In this document: positions 48,869 through 57,158 of the stretch, piece after piece | Position numbering within the stretch: position 1 is the stretch's first letter | Layout: every line of letters starts with the position of its first letter | Source: CAXTSE01 sp964246985 | GTDB taxonomy: Bacteria; Actinomycetota; Actinomycetes; Actinomycetales; Microbacteriaceae | Reading direction: 5' to 3' | Length of the DNA: 64,000 nucleotides | NCBI GenBank assembly: GCA_964246985.1 | Contig: CAXTSE010000001.1 | Span: forward strand, 186,001-250,000 | Translations under genes and position numbers: made by a program | Notes under the pieces: model-generated | What the model was told of the DNA's origin: nothing | The model's input: the letters and a program-made list of their open reading frames with translations, nothing else | The model's database searches: none

Positions 48869-51069
48869 CCGGCGAGCGCCGCCGTCCCCGACTCCGCGCC
48901 TGAACCCGCCAGCACCTCGTCATCGGAGACCCCCGCGTAGACGTCGCCGAGCGACTCGGCCATGCGCTGGATCGTGAAGCTCGCCTCGACCGTCGCGCGC
49001 GAGCGCGCGGCACGGGAGCCGTCGGTCTCGAGGGCCGCCGCCTCGAGGGCCGCGGTCATCGCCTCGCCGAGGCGGGCCGCATCCCAGGTCGCGGTGAGGT
49101 AGCCGGTGACGCCCCGCTCGACGTAGGTCGCCGGACCGCCGCCGTCGGGGGCGACCACGAGCAGACCCGAGCCCATGGCCTCGAGCAGGGCGATGCCGAA
49201 CTCCTCCTTGAGGCTGCCGCAGACGTACACGCCGCACGGCGCCGTCAGGCCCGGAAGGCCCGTGCGGGCCGCGGCGACCCAGCGCGCGACCGTGTCGTTG
49301 CGACGGTGTCCGGGCAGCAGCAGGCCGCGCGCCGCGCGGTCGGCGGCGGGCACCACGGCGTCGATGAGGTCGAGCTGCTGGCGCTCGTCGGCAGACGGAT
49401 GCGCGAGCTCGCCGCCGACGATGAGGAGGTTCGCGCGCTGGTCGAGTCCGCTCGCGTGCCAGGCCTCGACGATGGTCGACATGCCCTTCACCCGGTGCAG
49501 ACGTCCGACGCTCACCAGCAGCGGCAGCTCTCGGCGGTCGACGGGCAGCTGCTCGACGAGAGTGCGGAGCTCGGCGATCGCGGCGGTCGGCTCGCCTCCG
49601 GCTGCGTGATCCTGCGCCTCGATGACCGCGCGGTCGATGACCTCCAGATCGACGCCCTCGGGCACGATCGTGTGCCGCTCGGGGTGCGCGGTGATGTCGA
49701 TGCCCACGAGGTGCTGCATGTCGCGCTGCAGGTGCGGGCGCGGGAAGAGCACGGTGTGGGCGGCGTTCGAGGCCAGACGCTGCACGAGCCGGGTGCGGAA
49801 CCAGAAGTGGTCGCCCTCGTCGATCTCGCCGAAGTTCTGGCGCGTGAGCCGACCCGACAGGTCGAGCGACTGGATGACGGCGTGCGGGTCGGGCGCCACC
49901 GTGAAGATGACCGGGATGTCGAGCTCGCGCGCGACGTCGGCCGCGGCGAGGCTGCCGACATCGGCCATGCGCAGGTGCACCATGTCGACGTCGCCCGCCG
50001 CGCGCAGCACACGCCGGATGCCTCGACGCGCGGCGACGCGGAGCGACCAGGCCGCCGCCTGCGACACCGGCTCACGCAGCAGCGGCACCCGCCCGTAGAC
50101 GTGTCCGGCGGGGGTCGAGCGGATGCGGTCGAGATCGGCCGCAGCCTCGGCCGTCGACCCGCGCGACATGGTCACCACCCGATCCACGGGGGTCGTGCCC
50201 GCGACGAGTGCGTCCCCGAGGCGCACGAGCAGCGTCGCGACGCCGCCGTTGTCGCCGCTCCCCGCCTGGGTGAGCTCGGCGTCGATGTCGGCGTGCAGGA
50301 AGAGCTGCGCGACGGTGAGCCCGCGGGGGCGACCGTCGGCGCGGACAGCCGGCGCGCGCGGCGAGGTCGCCTCGGCCGCGGCCAGGTCGATGAGCGCGAG
50401 CCGGGCGACCTCGCCGAGGTCGTCGTCGACCACCGACAGCTCGCCGAGCAGCTCGGTGATCTCGGCGTGCTCCGAGCGGGTTCCGGTGCGCTGGCCGAGC
50501 GCGGCCGCGGCCGCGACGCGCACCGCGAGCGGCTCGCGTGCGTCCCGAGCCGTGCGCACCAGGAGCCCGGTCGCGATCGTGTCGCGCACCAGCCCGACGG
50601 TCTCGACCAGCCGCGCGCGGGAGTCGGGCTCGACGACGCCGATGAGCGCCGACTCGAGGGCGACGGCGATGTGGTCGGGGGCCGCGTCGGACCACTGCTC
50701 GAGCGTGCGCTGCGCGATCATGCCGCTGAACCCGCCGTCCGCCGTCATCCAGATGAGGCGGGCGACGGCGTCGAGACGCGGGAGGCGTGATCCGAGGGCC
50801 CACGCGGCGTGCTCGCGCACGAATGCCCGGTCGGATGACAGCAGCCGCGACAGTGTGCGCACGGCCTCCTCGTCGACGACGCGGGCGAGCGCGTGCGTCG
50901 CGGCGATGGCCGCCACCTGGTCGTCGCCGTCGAGCGCGCCGCTCAGCACCCGGATGGTGCGGACGCCGCCCTCGCGGCTGCTCTCGAAGGCGAGGTCGTC
51001 GGACAGGCGGAGCGCGTCGACGATGCGCTCGGCTGCGAGCAGAGCGTCGAGAGAGGTCTGGATACCCAC
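48865..51069 (-). CDS. HEAT-repeat - GT4 glycosyltransferase fusion
   Basis: 734 aa from GTG 51069, chosen because VGIQTSLDALLAAERIV begins the helical domain and a GGGGA lies upstream; the ORF runs on to 51189 without support. N-terminal HEAT-like repeats (about 15-245): AAIAATHALARVVDEEAVRTL, FVREHAAWALGSRL, PLAVRVAAAAALGQR. Then a GT4 domain (about 255-725): LFLHADIDAEL, GGVATLLVRLGDAL, LPLLVSVGRLHRVKGM, and the donor motif KEEFGIALLEAMGSGLLVVAP. HEAT repeats bind proteins, so the enzyme may be docked to a partner. The fusion is unusual. Coupled to the GT1 gene. Confidence 0.87.
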   Translation of the reverse strand: MGIQTSLDALLAAERIVDALRLSDDLAFESSREGGVRTIRVLSGALDGDDQVAAIAATHALARVVDEEAVRTLSRLLSSDRAFVREHAAWALGSRLPRLDAVARLIWMTADGGFSGMIAQRTLEQWSDAAPDHIAVALESALIGVVEPDSRARLVETVGLVRDTIATGLLVRTARDAREPLAVRVAAAAALGQRTGTRSEHAEITELLGELSVVDDDLGEVARLALIDLAAAEATSPRAPAVRADGRPRGLTVAQLFLHADIDAELTQAGSGDNGGVATLLVRLGDALVAGTTPVDRVVTMSRGSTAEAAADLDRIRSTPAGHVYGRVPLLREPVSQAAAWSLRVAARRGIRRVLRAAGDVDMVHLRMADVGSLAAADVARELDIPVIFTVAPDPHAVIQSLDLSGRLTRQNFGEIDEGDHFWFRTRLVQRLASNAAHTVLFPRPHLQRDMQHLVGIDITAHPERHTIVPEGVDLEVIDRAVIEAQDHAAGGEPTAAIAELRTLVEQLPVDRRELPLLVSVGRLHRVKGMSTIVEAWHASGLDQRANLLIVGGELAHPSADERQQLDLIDAVVPAADRAARGLLLPGHRRNDTVARWVAAARTGLPGLTAPCGVYVCGSLKEEFGIALLEAMGSGLLVVAPDGGGPATYVERGVTGYLTATWDAARLGEAMTAALEAAALETDGSRAARSRATVEASFTIQRMAESLGDVYAGVSDDEVLAGSGAESGTAALAG

Positions 51070-51203
51070 AGCACGTCCCCAATGGTTCAGGCCGGCCGGC
51101 GCGTCCGGTGGCGAGGGAATGATAGCGCCGTCGAGTGACGGAATGCAGGGCGTGCGATCGGATAGCGTAGCGACGTCCTTCCGCCCCATCCTCAGGAGTT
51201 TCG

Positions 51204-52409
51204 TTGCGCATCGTCTCGATCGGCGACATCGGCGTGCTCGACGACATGATCCACATCGGCGACGAGGCCATGTTCGAGGCTCTCGTCGACGAGCTCGGTG
51301 CCCGCGGCATCCAGGTCACCGGGCTGTCGTCGGCTCCGGATGAGAGCGCAGCCCGCTACGGCATCCGCGCCATCCAGCGCATCGGCTTCGACCTCTCGGC
51401 GGGCCGCGGTCCGGCGCACGAGCGGATGCAGGCCGTCGTCGACCTCGCCCGCGGGTCCCGCAGCCGCACGGTCCTCGCCCCCGACGATCCCGCGCACGCG
51501 GTCGTCGCCGCGATCGCCGAGAGCGACGGCGTGGTGGTCGCGGGCGGCGGCAACCTCGCCTCCACCTGGCCCATGCACGTGTTCGAGCGCGCGACGCTGG
51601 CGGCCGCGGCGAGCGCGCTGCGGACGCCCTTCGTCATCACGGGCCAGACCCTCGGCCCGGCGCTCGTCGGCGACGACCGCGCTCTCGTCGCCGGGATGCT
51701 CGCGTCGGCACGCCTGGTCGGGGTGCGCGAGGGCGCCTCCCTCGCGCTGGCACGCGACCTCGGGATCGGGGTCGCGACCGATGACGAGCGCCTCGCGCGC
51801 AACGTCGACGACGCCTCGTTCGTGGGCGGGGGCGCCGTGAGCCCGCAGCCGGATGCCGTGATCGTCAGCCTGTCGACCCACCTGGGCGCGGTCCCCCGCG
51901 ACGTCGCCGTCGCCTCCGTCGCGCGACTGCTCGACTCGATCGCCGCGACCTCGGGGGCACCTGTCGTCTTCCACGCGCACTGGGCGTCGCTGCACCGCGG
52001 CGAGTCCCGCGGCGACTCGGCTCTCCACGAGGAGGTGCGCGCCGCGATGGCGACGCCGTCGACGGTCGCACCGACCACCGACTCGGCGGCCTCGGCGGCT
52101 CTGGCCCGCGGCGCGGCCCTGCAGATGACCAGCAGGTACCACCCGGCGGTGTTCGCCGCCTCGGCCGGAACCCCCACGCTCGCGATCTCGGTCGACGACT
52201 ACACCGGCGTGAAGCTGCGGGGCGCACTCGGGATCGGGGAGCCGGTCGCGATCGAGGACGTCGTGACCGGGCGCGCCGAGGCGACAGCGGAGGCGCTGTG
52301 GCGTGACCGCGTCGCGGTGCGCGCCTCCGCCTCCGAACGCGCGGAGGCGGCTCGCGCGTCGGCCGCCGCCTGGTGGGACCGCATCGCGGACACGCTGCGC
52401 CGATCCTGA
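51204..52409 (+). CDS. Polysaccharide pyruvyl transferase family protein
   Basis: 401 aa. PS_pyruv_trans fold (CsaB/WcaK-like): RIVSIGDIGVLDDMIHIGDEAM at the N-terminus, VVVAGGGNLASTW, PFVITGQTLGPAL, VGVREGASLALARDLG, and near the end QMTSRYHPAVFAASAGTPTLAI with the family's His. These enzymes add pyruvate ketals to sugars, or are glycosyltransferase-like relatives. The start is TTG 51204 with AGGAG 7 nt upstream. It is divergent from the HEAT-GT4 gene and probably completes the glycan region. Confidence 0.87.
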   Translation: MRIVSIGDIGVLDDMIHIGDEAMFEALVDELGARGIQVTGLSSAPDESAARYGIRAIQRIGFDLSAGRGPAHERMQAVVDLARGSRSRTVLAPDDPAHAVVAAIAESDGVVVAGGGNLASTWPMHVFERATLAAAASALRTPFVITGQTLGPALVGDDRALVAGMLASARLVGVREGASLALARDLGIGVATDDERLARNVDDASFVGGGAVSPQPDAVIVSLSTHLGAVPRDVAVASVARLLDSIAATSGAPVVFHAHWASLHRGESRGDSALHEEVRAAMATPSTVAPTTDSAASAALARGAALQMTSRYHPAVFAASAGTPTLAISVDDYTGVKLRGALGIGEPVAIEDVVTGRAEATAEALWRDRVAVRASASERAEAARASAAAWWDRIADTLRRS

Positions 52410-52457
52410 GGCCGCGGGCACGCCCCGATCTCGGTGGTGCCGCCTATCGTCGCGCGC

Positions 52458-53288
52458 GTGGGGGAATCCGTCGAGGCGTGGTGGGCACGCAGGCAGTTCA
52501 CCCACGACGCCGACGTCCCCTACCCCGTGGGCACCTACCGTGCCGCGTGGGCCCGGTTCCCGGTGCTGATCGGGCAGTACCACCCGGAGTTCAACGCCGG
52601 GATCGTGCTCAGTCAGATCCCGCCCGCCGCCGAGGTGCTGCTGCTCTGGCAGTGCGACACGGGACACCTGTTCGCGGCCACCCCGACCGAGCAGCGCAAT
52701 CGCCCGGAGCGGCAGCGGCGACGCTCGTCGTGGTGTCCCGAGTGCCGGGAGGAGGCGCAGCCGCGTCCGGTGCGCACCACCCCGATCACGGGACCGCCCC
52801 CACGGGCGCCGCGCCGCGCATCCGCGATCTGCTCGCGCACCCCCGACGTGCCGATCGGCGAGCCGTTCGCGAGCGCGTGCGCGCCGCGCCCGTCGTCGGC
52901 GGTGGAGGGGCAGCTGCGGGCCGAGCTCACCCGGCTGCTCGAGTTCACGCCCGGCGTCAACGCGATCCGGGTGGCGCGTCCGTTCTTCGACCACGTCGAG
53001 GTCTGGCCCGACATCGTGATCCCCGAGCTGCGCGTCGTGGTCGAGTACGACAGCACCGGTCGGTACGGTCTCGAGCACGTCGGCAGACGGGAGGCCGTGG
53101 ACCGGCGCAAGGATCGCGCGGTGCGCGGGGCGCGCTGGGAGGTCGTGCGCATCCGCACCGGACGCCTCGAGAAGCTCGGCCCGCACGACCTGCAGGCCGG
53201 CTCGCTCGGTCGCCGGCTCTACGCGCGGCTGCTCGACGAGTTCTGCGTCATCCGCGGCGACCTCATCGTCGACGCCTACCTCCGCTAG
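52458..53288 (+). CDS. Zinc-ribbon plus Vsr/DUF559-like nuclease-fold protein
   Basis: 276 aa from GTG 52458, which lies 7 nt after TATCGT; an earlier GTG at 52434 is in frame. A zinc-ribbon-like segment (about 55-100) has WQCDTGHLF and WCPEC, wording seen in repeats of the treble-clef/zinc-ribbon 'CxxGH...CPxC' type. The C-terminal half (about 140-270) resembles the Vsr/DUF559 PD-(D/E)XK fold: FFDHVEVWPDIVIPELRVVVEYD, then D-R-RKDRAVRGARWEVVRIR. Possible role in DNA cleavage or repair; no partner methylase is present. Moderate certainty on the fold. Confidence 0.72.
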   Translation: MGESVEAWWARRQFTHDADVPYPVGTYRAAWARFPVLIGQYHPEFNAGIVLSQIPPAAEVLLLWQCDTGHLFAATPTEQRNRPERQRRRSSWCPECREEAQPRPVRTTPITGPPPRAPRRASAICSRTPDVPIGEPFASACAPRPSSAVEGQLRAELTRLLEFTPGVNAIRVARPFFDHVEVWPDIVIPELRVVVEYDSTGRYGLEHVGRREAVDRRKDRAVRGARWEVVRIRTGRLEKLGPHDLQAGSLGRRLYARLLDEFCVIRGDLIVDAYLR

Positions 53289-53351
53289 CCGACCGCCCCC
53301 CGCAGGACAAGGTGGGGGCGGGAGGGCCGGTCGCCAGCTAGCGTCGTCGGC

Positions 53352-54506
53352 ATGGGACTCTTCCGCCGCACTCCGACCGCCGCCCTCGACCGGCCCTCCG
53401 CACCGGGCCCGGTCGCTCCCTCGCGCCTCTGGGGCGATGCCTTCGGCCGGACCGCGACCCGCGCCCTCCAGATCATCGTCGTGGTCGTGGTCGCCGCGGG
53501 CATCATCTTCGCGGCGCAGTACCTGACCCTGGTGACCATCCCGCTGGTGCTCGGGCTCATCATCGCCAGCGCGCTCAGCCCGATCGTGCGCGTGCTGCGC
53601 GTCCGGGGCCTCCCGCCGGTCGTCGCGACGCTGATCGTCATGCTGCTGGTGATCGCCATCATCGGCGGCATCGGATGGTTCGTCGTGGTGGCGGTGCGCA
53701 ACCAGTGGGGCGAGCTGGCAGACCAGGCCGTGAAGGGCTTCGGCGTCTTCACCGACTGGGCGCAGCAGCTGCCGTTCTTCCCGTCGTCGGAGGAGCTCGA
53801 CAGCCTGGTCGGCCAGGTCACCGACTTCCTCACGAGCGCCCAGTTCGGATCCGGGGCCGTCGCCGGCGTCGGAGCGGTGGCCAGCTTCGTGGCCGGCTTC
53901 ATCCTGCTGATCGCGATCCTGTTCTTCTTCCTCAAGGACGGACGCCAGCTCTGGGAGTTCCTGCTCCGCCCCTTCCACGGCGAGCCCTACGCGCGCGGAC
54001 ACCGCATCGGCGACAAGGTCGTCGGGGTCTTCGGCGCCTACGTCCGCGGCACGGCCGCCGTCGCGCTGGTCGACGCCCTGGGCATCCTCATCGGCCTGCT
54101 CATCCTGCAGGTGCCGCTCGCCGTCCCGCTCGCGGTGCTGGTCTTCCTGCTCGCGTTCATCCCGATCGTCGGCGCGACCCTCGCCGGCATCCTCGCGGCT
54201 CTCGTCGCGCTCGTCTCGAACGGCTGGGTCAGCGCCCTGATCGTGGTGGGCGTCGTCGTGCTGGTCAACCAGCTCGAGGGCAACCTGCTGCAACCGGTGC
54301 TGATGGGCCGCTCGATGAAGCTCCACCCGTTCGTGATCCTCGTCGCGCTGACGGTCGGCGCGGCGCTCGGCGGGATCGTGGGCGCCGTGCTCGCGGTGCC
54401 GATCACCGCCGCGGCGTGGGGGGTGATCCAGGTCTGGGACGGAGACGATCTGCCCGCGCGGTGGGCTCGCCGGAAGCCGCGAGAGAAGGCCCTGGCCCAG
54501 GGCTGA
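53352..54506 (+). CDS. AI-2E family transporter
   Basis: 384 aa. PF01594-type (TqsA/YdiK/PerM-like) membrane protein with about 7-8 TM segments. Recognisable parts: LTLVTIPLVLGLIIASALSPIV, ILLIAILFFFLKDGRQLWEF, IGDKVVGVFGAYVRGTAAVAL, VFLLAFIPIVGATLAGILAAL and NQLEGNLLQPVLMGRSMKLHP. Substrates of the family vary; autoinducer-2 export is known for E. coli TqsA only. ATG 53352 lies 7 nt after TAGCGT without an SD, so it is likely leaderless. A strong terminator follows at 54522. Confidence 0.92.
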   Translation: MGLFRRTPTAALDRPSAPGPVAPSRLWGDAFGRTATRALQIIVVVVVAAGIIFAAQYLTLVTIPLVLGLIIASALSPIVRVLRVRGLPPVVATLIVMLLVIAIIGGIGWFVVVAVRNQWGELADQAVKGFGVFTDWAQQLPFFPSSEELDSLVGQVTDFLTSAQFGSGAVAGVGAVASFVAGFILLIAILFFFLKDGRQLWEFLLRPFHGEPYARGHRIGDKVVGVFGAYVRGTAAVALVDALGILIGLLILQVPLAVPLAVLVFLLAFIPIVGATLAGILAALVALVSNGWVSALIVVGVVVLVNQLEGNLLQPVLMGRSMKLHPFVILVALTVGAALGGIVGAVLAVPITAAAWGVIQVWDGDDLPARWARRKPREKALAQG

Positions 54507-54521
54507 GCCCCTGCGGACACG

Positions 54522-54554
54522 GAAATGCCCGGCGCGTGATGCGCCGGGCATTTC
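54522..54554 (+). terminator. Intrinsic-type terminator hairpin
   Basis: A perfect 14-bp stem GAAATGCCCGGCGC / GCGCCGGGCATTTC with loop GTGAT, 16 nt after the AI-2E gene stop. The stem ends in TTTC rather than a long T-run. It also marks the end of the high-GC core and the start of the low-GC island. Confidence 0.85.
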
Positions 54555-54561
54555 GACAGTC

Positions 54562-54963
54562 GTGGGCATTACCGCTAAGTACTATAAACACTTTCAGAGT
54601 TTGTGTCAACTTTTTGTCTCGATGAATCGGGGTGCGTCACCCCCGAGGCCGGCTACAAAGCGTGCAGGACCTAAGCGAACTCAGAAACTAAATGAGGCGG
54701 CAATCGCAAAGCTTTGTCAGCTCTATGTAGACGGTGCATCTACATACGAACTTGCTCGAGTGTTTGGCATTCGACGAGACCAGGTTTCGATTCAGCTCAG
54801 GCGAGCTGGTGTCGAAGTGCGACCAGGTCACCAGGCCAAGCTGAATGTGGACGATGTAACTCGCGCAAGAATCTTGAAGGACCAGGGATGGTCGGTGGCG
54901 AGAATTGCGAGGGACTTAGGCGTCACGGACAATACGGCAGCGAAAGCCCTTAGAGATCTTTGA
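54562..54963 (+). repeat. Left copy of the diverged direct repeat flanking the island
   Basis: From GTGGGCATTACCG onward the sequence matches 61505-61904 in the same orientation. The non-coding part TAAGTACTATAAA(A)CACTTTCAGAGTTTG is almost identical, apart from one extra A in the right copy. The coding part is about three-quarters identical by eye. The pair spans about 7 kb of island. Confidence 0.75.
54601..54963 (+). CDS. Double helix-turn-helix protein, left copy
   Basis: 120 aa from TTG 54601, a start shared with the right copy; ATG 54622 is an alternative (113 aa). A basic N-terminal stretch precedes two HTH units: KLNEAAIAKLCQLYVDGASTYELARVFGIRRDQVSIQLRRAGV in pieces (about 37-80) and VDDVTRARILKDQGWSVARIARDLGVTDNTAAKALRD (about 88-118). 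The units resemble the DNA-binding domains of resolvases and transposases, but no catalytic domain is present. The conserved upstream part includes a TACTAT box at 54580. It may be a remnant or regulator of the mobile element that carries the island. Confidence 0.65.
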   Translation: MCQLFVSMNRGASPPRPATKRAGPKRTQKLNEAAIAKLCQLYVDGASTYELARVFGIRRDQVSIQLRRAGVEVRPGHQAKLNVDDVTRARILKDQGWSVARIARDLGVTDNTAAKALRDL

Positions 54964-55187
54964 GATCAAGAAGGAATTGCACGACGTCAACGAGGATTCG
55001 TATCCTCTCAAGTTTCAAGCTGCCCTGTAGTTTGGGGATCCGCCGATGAGGAGTCTTCGCTAGCTCAAGAGAAGTACTCACATAAGATCCAACCTCCGTC
55101 TTCCACCTTGTCTGTTCGTATGTCAGCTTCATATGCGCCCAATATGTAAAACTTGCTCACAAAAAGCAATAGCGATTTCGAGCCACA

Positions 55188-55216
55188 TTGACGTATTAAC
55201 ACGACCAGCTCATACT
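55188..55216 (+). promoter_or_regulatory. Putative CBASS operon promoter
   Basis: TTGACG (55188-55193), a 17-nt spacer, then CATACT (55211-55216). The start codon at 55244 follows with AGGAG at about 55229. The stretch 54964-55187 before it is AT-rich and holds no gene I can support. Confidence 0.5.
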
Positions 55217-55243
55217 CAGGGTGTTTATAGGAGTTCGGAAAAA

Positions 55244-56146
55244 ATGAATAGAGCAGATCGCGCAACTCTGTTGTCGTCTTGGATAAAGCCGTCGAGCGAC
55301 AACGAGAAAGACCAGCAAGAGCGAGCATTAAGAATGGTTCAAGAAGCCATTTCTGCTCACGATGCCATTTCGGACACTGTCTATAAGATCTACGCCAAGG
55401 GCAGCTACCGCAATAACACCAACGTGCGTCGCGACAGCGATGTCGACATCGTCGTCGAAATGCAAGAGTGCTTCTACTACGACTATGCGGACGGCGTACC
55501 GATTCCCAGGTCGACGCCAAGTCCTTATAGCGGTGGCTGGACCCCGGCCAGTTGGAGAGCAGAGATTGTAAAGGCCCTCGAGAGCAAATTTCCCGGAGAA
55601 GTCGACAGTAGCGGCAACATCGCGATCAACGTCGCCGAAAAGCAAGGCAGTCGACCGAGCATCGACATCGTGCCGAGCTACCAATATCGCTGGTACTACG
55701 ACGAAAAGCTCGTCCGCTATGAAACAGGTAGCGCAGTCTGGACGAAAGCGTCCGAACGTGTCGTCAACTGGCCACACCAGCAGTACAACAACGGAGTAGC
55801 CAAAAACACGGCAACCGGTGGTCGCTATAAATACTTCGTACGCGCGCTCAAGAACGCAGAGAACACACTCGCCGCTGCTGGAACCATCGATGCGATGCCG
55901 TCTTATTTCATGGAGTGCCTGATCTACAACGTAGACAACCAATCACTTCAGACCGGCGACCTCGAGCAGGGATTTAAGGCCACGCTCCAGAGTCTGTACA
56001 AGCGTCTAAATGACGAACCAGACACTCGCATGCTCGAACCGAACGACATCAAGTTCTTGTTCCACTCGGCCCAGAAATGGACGATCTCCATGGCTATGCA
56101 GTTAGTCGAGGAGACATGGAAGTACCTCGGGTACAACGATGACTAG
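55244..56146 (+). CDS. CD-NTase (cGAS/DncV-like nucleotidyltransferase) of a CBASS system
   Basis: 300 aa. Pol-beta-like nucleotidyltransferase that makes a cyclic oligonucleotide signal on phage infection. The catalytic signature is KGSYRNNTNVRRDSDVDIVV, with G53-S54 in the GS motif, D66 and D68 as metal ligands and D141 (PSIDIVPSY) as the third carboxylate. A helical C-terminal part (LKNAENTLAAAGTIDAMPSYFMECLIYN in pieces) matches the OAS1-C/SMODS lid. ATG 55244 lies after AGGAG; the ORF can extend to 55133 but without homology. The effector gene overlaps its end by 8 nt. There is no Cap2/Cap3 or HORMA/TRIP13, so it is a minimal type I CBASS. Cyclic product unknown. Confidence 0.9.
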   Translation: MNRADRATLLSSWIKPSSDNEKDQQERALRMVQEAISAHDAISDTVYKIYAKGSYRNNTNVRRDSDVDIVVEMQECFYYDYADGVPIPRSTPSPYSGGWTPASWRAEIVKALESKFPGEVDSSGNIAINVAEKQGSRPSIDIVPSYQYRWYYDEKLVRYETGSAVWTKASERVVNWPHQQYNNGVAKNTATGGRYKYFVRALKNAENTLAAAGTIDAMPSYFMECLIYNVDNQSLQTGDLEQGFKATLQSLYKRLNDEPDTRMLEPNDIKFLFHSAQKWTISMAMQLVEETWKYLGYNDD

Positions 56147-56783
56147 ACCAACATGGCTCGTTCGATCTGTGATCCTCGTTGTCACAGGGTTGTACACGCT
56201 CAGCCTCTTCATCTCAGGCGCCGCCCTACTCCCATGGATAAACCAAGCGCTTGCCGCGCTGCCCATCGCCGGCAGCCTCCTCCTACTTCTATGGGATGTT
56301 GTGATCTGGAAGCTGCCTGCCGTCCAACTCTTGACGAAGCGTCCATACATAGCTGGGTTCTGGCGCGTCGAGTATCGCCCTACCGCCGAAAGCCACATTC
56401 CAGAGGGAGGCAACCGGGGACCTATTCCTGGGTTCATGGTTATCCGCCAGAGCTACTGGTCAATTGCAATTCGTTCTTACACTGCGGAGAGCAAAAGCGA
56501 CAGCCGTGCAGTCTTTTGGGAGCTTCGTCCGGGATCCGACTTTGAGACCCCCGCCTTCATCTACGAGAACCTTCCCAAGGAATCGGAGTCACACCGCAGC
56601 ACTCGACACTTGGGCACAAATCGCCTTGACCCAACTTCTGCTTCACCTAATGAGGTTGAGGGTACCTACTTCACTGATCGATACACCAAAGGCGACATGA
56701 CCATCTCGCTGATCAATCGCACCAAGGGCTACGGCTCATTCCAAGCAGCCCAAAAGGCAGCCGAAAAACAGTCCATCCGGTAA
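56139..56783 (+). CDS. Cap15-like CBASS effector (2TM, beta-rich SMODS-associated domain)
   Basis: 214 aa. Two TM segments at the N-terminus (about 9-29, VILVVTGLYTLSLFISGAAL; about 38-55, LPIAGSLLLLLWDVVIW) followed by a beta-rich cytosolic domain (about 66-205: IAGFWRVEYRP, SYWSIAIRSYTAESKS, FWELRP, GTYFTDRYTKGDMTISL). This layout is that of the S_2TMbeta effectors (Cap15), in which the beta-barrel binds the cyclic nucleotide and the TM part disrupts the inner membrane. The gene overlaps the CD-NTase gene by 8 nt, so both are made from one mRNA. Assignment rests on topology and context. Confidence 0.82.
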   Translation: MTRPTWLVRSVILVVTGLYTLSLFISGAALLPWINQALAALPIAGSLLLLLWDVVIWKLPAVQLLTKRPYIAGFWRVEYRPTAESHIPEGGNRGPIPGFMVIRQSYWSIAIRSYTAESKSDSRAVFWELRPGSDFETPAFIYENLPKESESHRSTRHLGTNRLDPTSASPNEVEGTYFTDRYTKGDMTISLINRTKGYGSFQAAQKAAEKQSIR

Positions 56784-56873
56784 CCGGTCTTCCCTCTACC
56801 TACCCTCGCCTCTTCGATTGGTAATCGAACTAATTCATCGCACAGGCATCAGGATTGTGTCTGGATTCGCGAG

Positions 56874-56953
56874 ATGAAAAGAGCCCGCCACCACGGATGA
56901 ATGGCTCTGTCGACATTGCTGTCGATGGCTCTTTTCATCCGCGGGTGCGGGCT
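56874..56953 (-). terminator. Cassette terminator hairpin T1
   Basis: Read on the minus strand: AGCCCGCACCCGCGGATGAA pairs with TTCATCCGTGGTGGCGGGCT, with inner hairpin TCGACA-gcaa-TGTCGA, followed by CTTTTC. It overlaps the stop codon of the 56953 gene. A second pairing (GATGAAAAGAGCC with GGCTCTTTTCATC) is mutually exclusive. Near-identical copies are T2 and T3. Confidence 0.75.
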
Positions 56954-57156
56954 TACTTGAGACGAGGCTGGGGCCGGCGTGCTTCGATTCCGATCTTGAC
57001 GATCGGCAGCTTGGGCTTCGCGGCAACTCCCTCATCTTGGGTCGACTTCGTGTGGGACGACACGATTCGTCGAGCACGCTCGAGCGGACTTGTTCGCGTG
57101 TTCCGAAAGAACACGACCTTCACGAGACGACCATCCTTCAGGATGTGCTTGACCAT
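56953..57156 (-). CDS. Small basic protein, second gene of cassette 1
   Basis: 67 aa, ATG 57156 with AAAGGAG 7 nt upstream. Sequence blocks: MVKHILKDGRLVKVVFFRNT, LERARRIVSSHTK, PIVKIGIEARRPQPRLK. It is rich in Lys/Arg with a strand-like centre. No domain recognised. It follows the membrane-protein gene at 57159 by 2 nt, so the two form one transcript from promoter L1 and end at T1. Confidence 0.6.
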   Translation of the reverse strand: MVKHILKDGRLVKVVFFRNTRTSPLERARRIVSSHTKSTQDEGVAAKPKLPIVKIGIEARRPQPRLK

Positions 57157-57158
57157 CT

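Noticed and set aside
51192..54569. 1125-codon minus-strand open frame under the pyruvyltransferase, nuclease and AI-2E genes
   Set aside because: Same shadow effect; composition is low-complexity (many Arg, Asp, His) and no start signal is present.
55065..55520. 151-codon minus-strand frame over the CD-NTase start
   Set aside because: It is a shadow of the conserved CD-NTase frame, which has the catalytic motif and a promoter.
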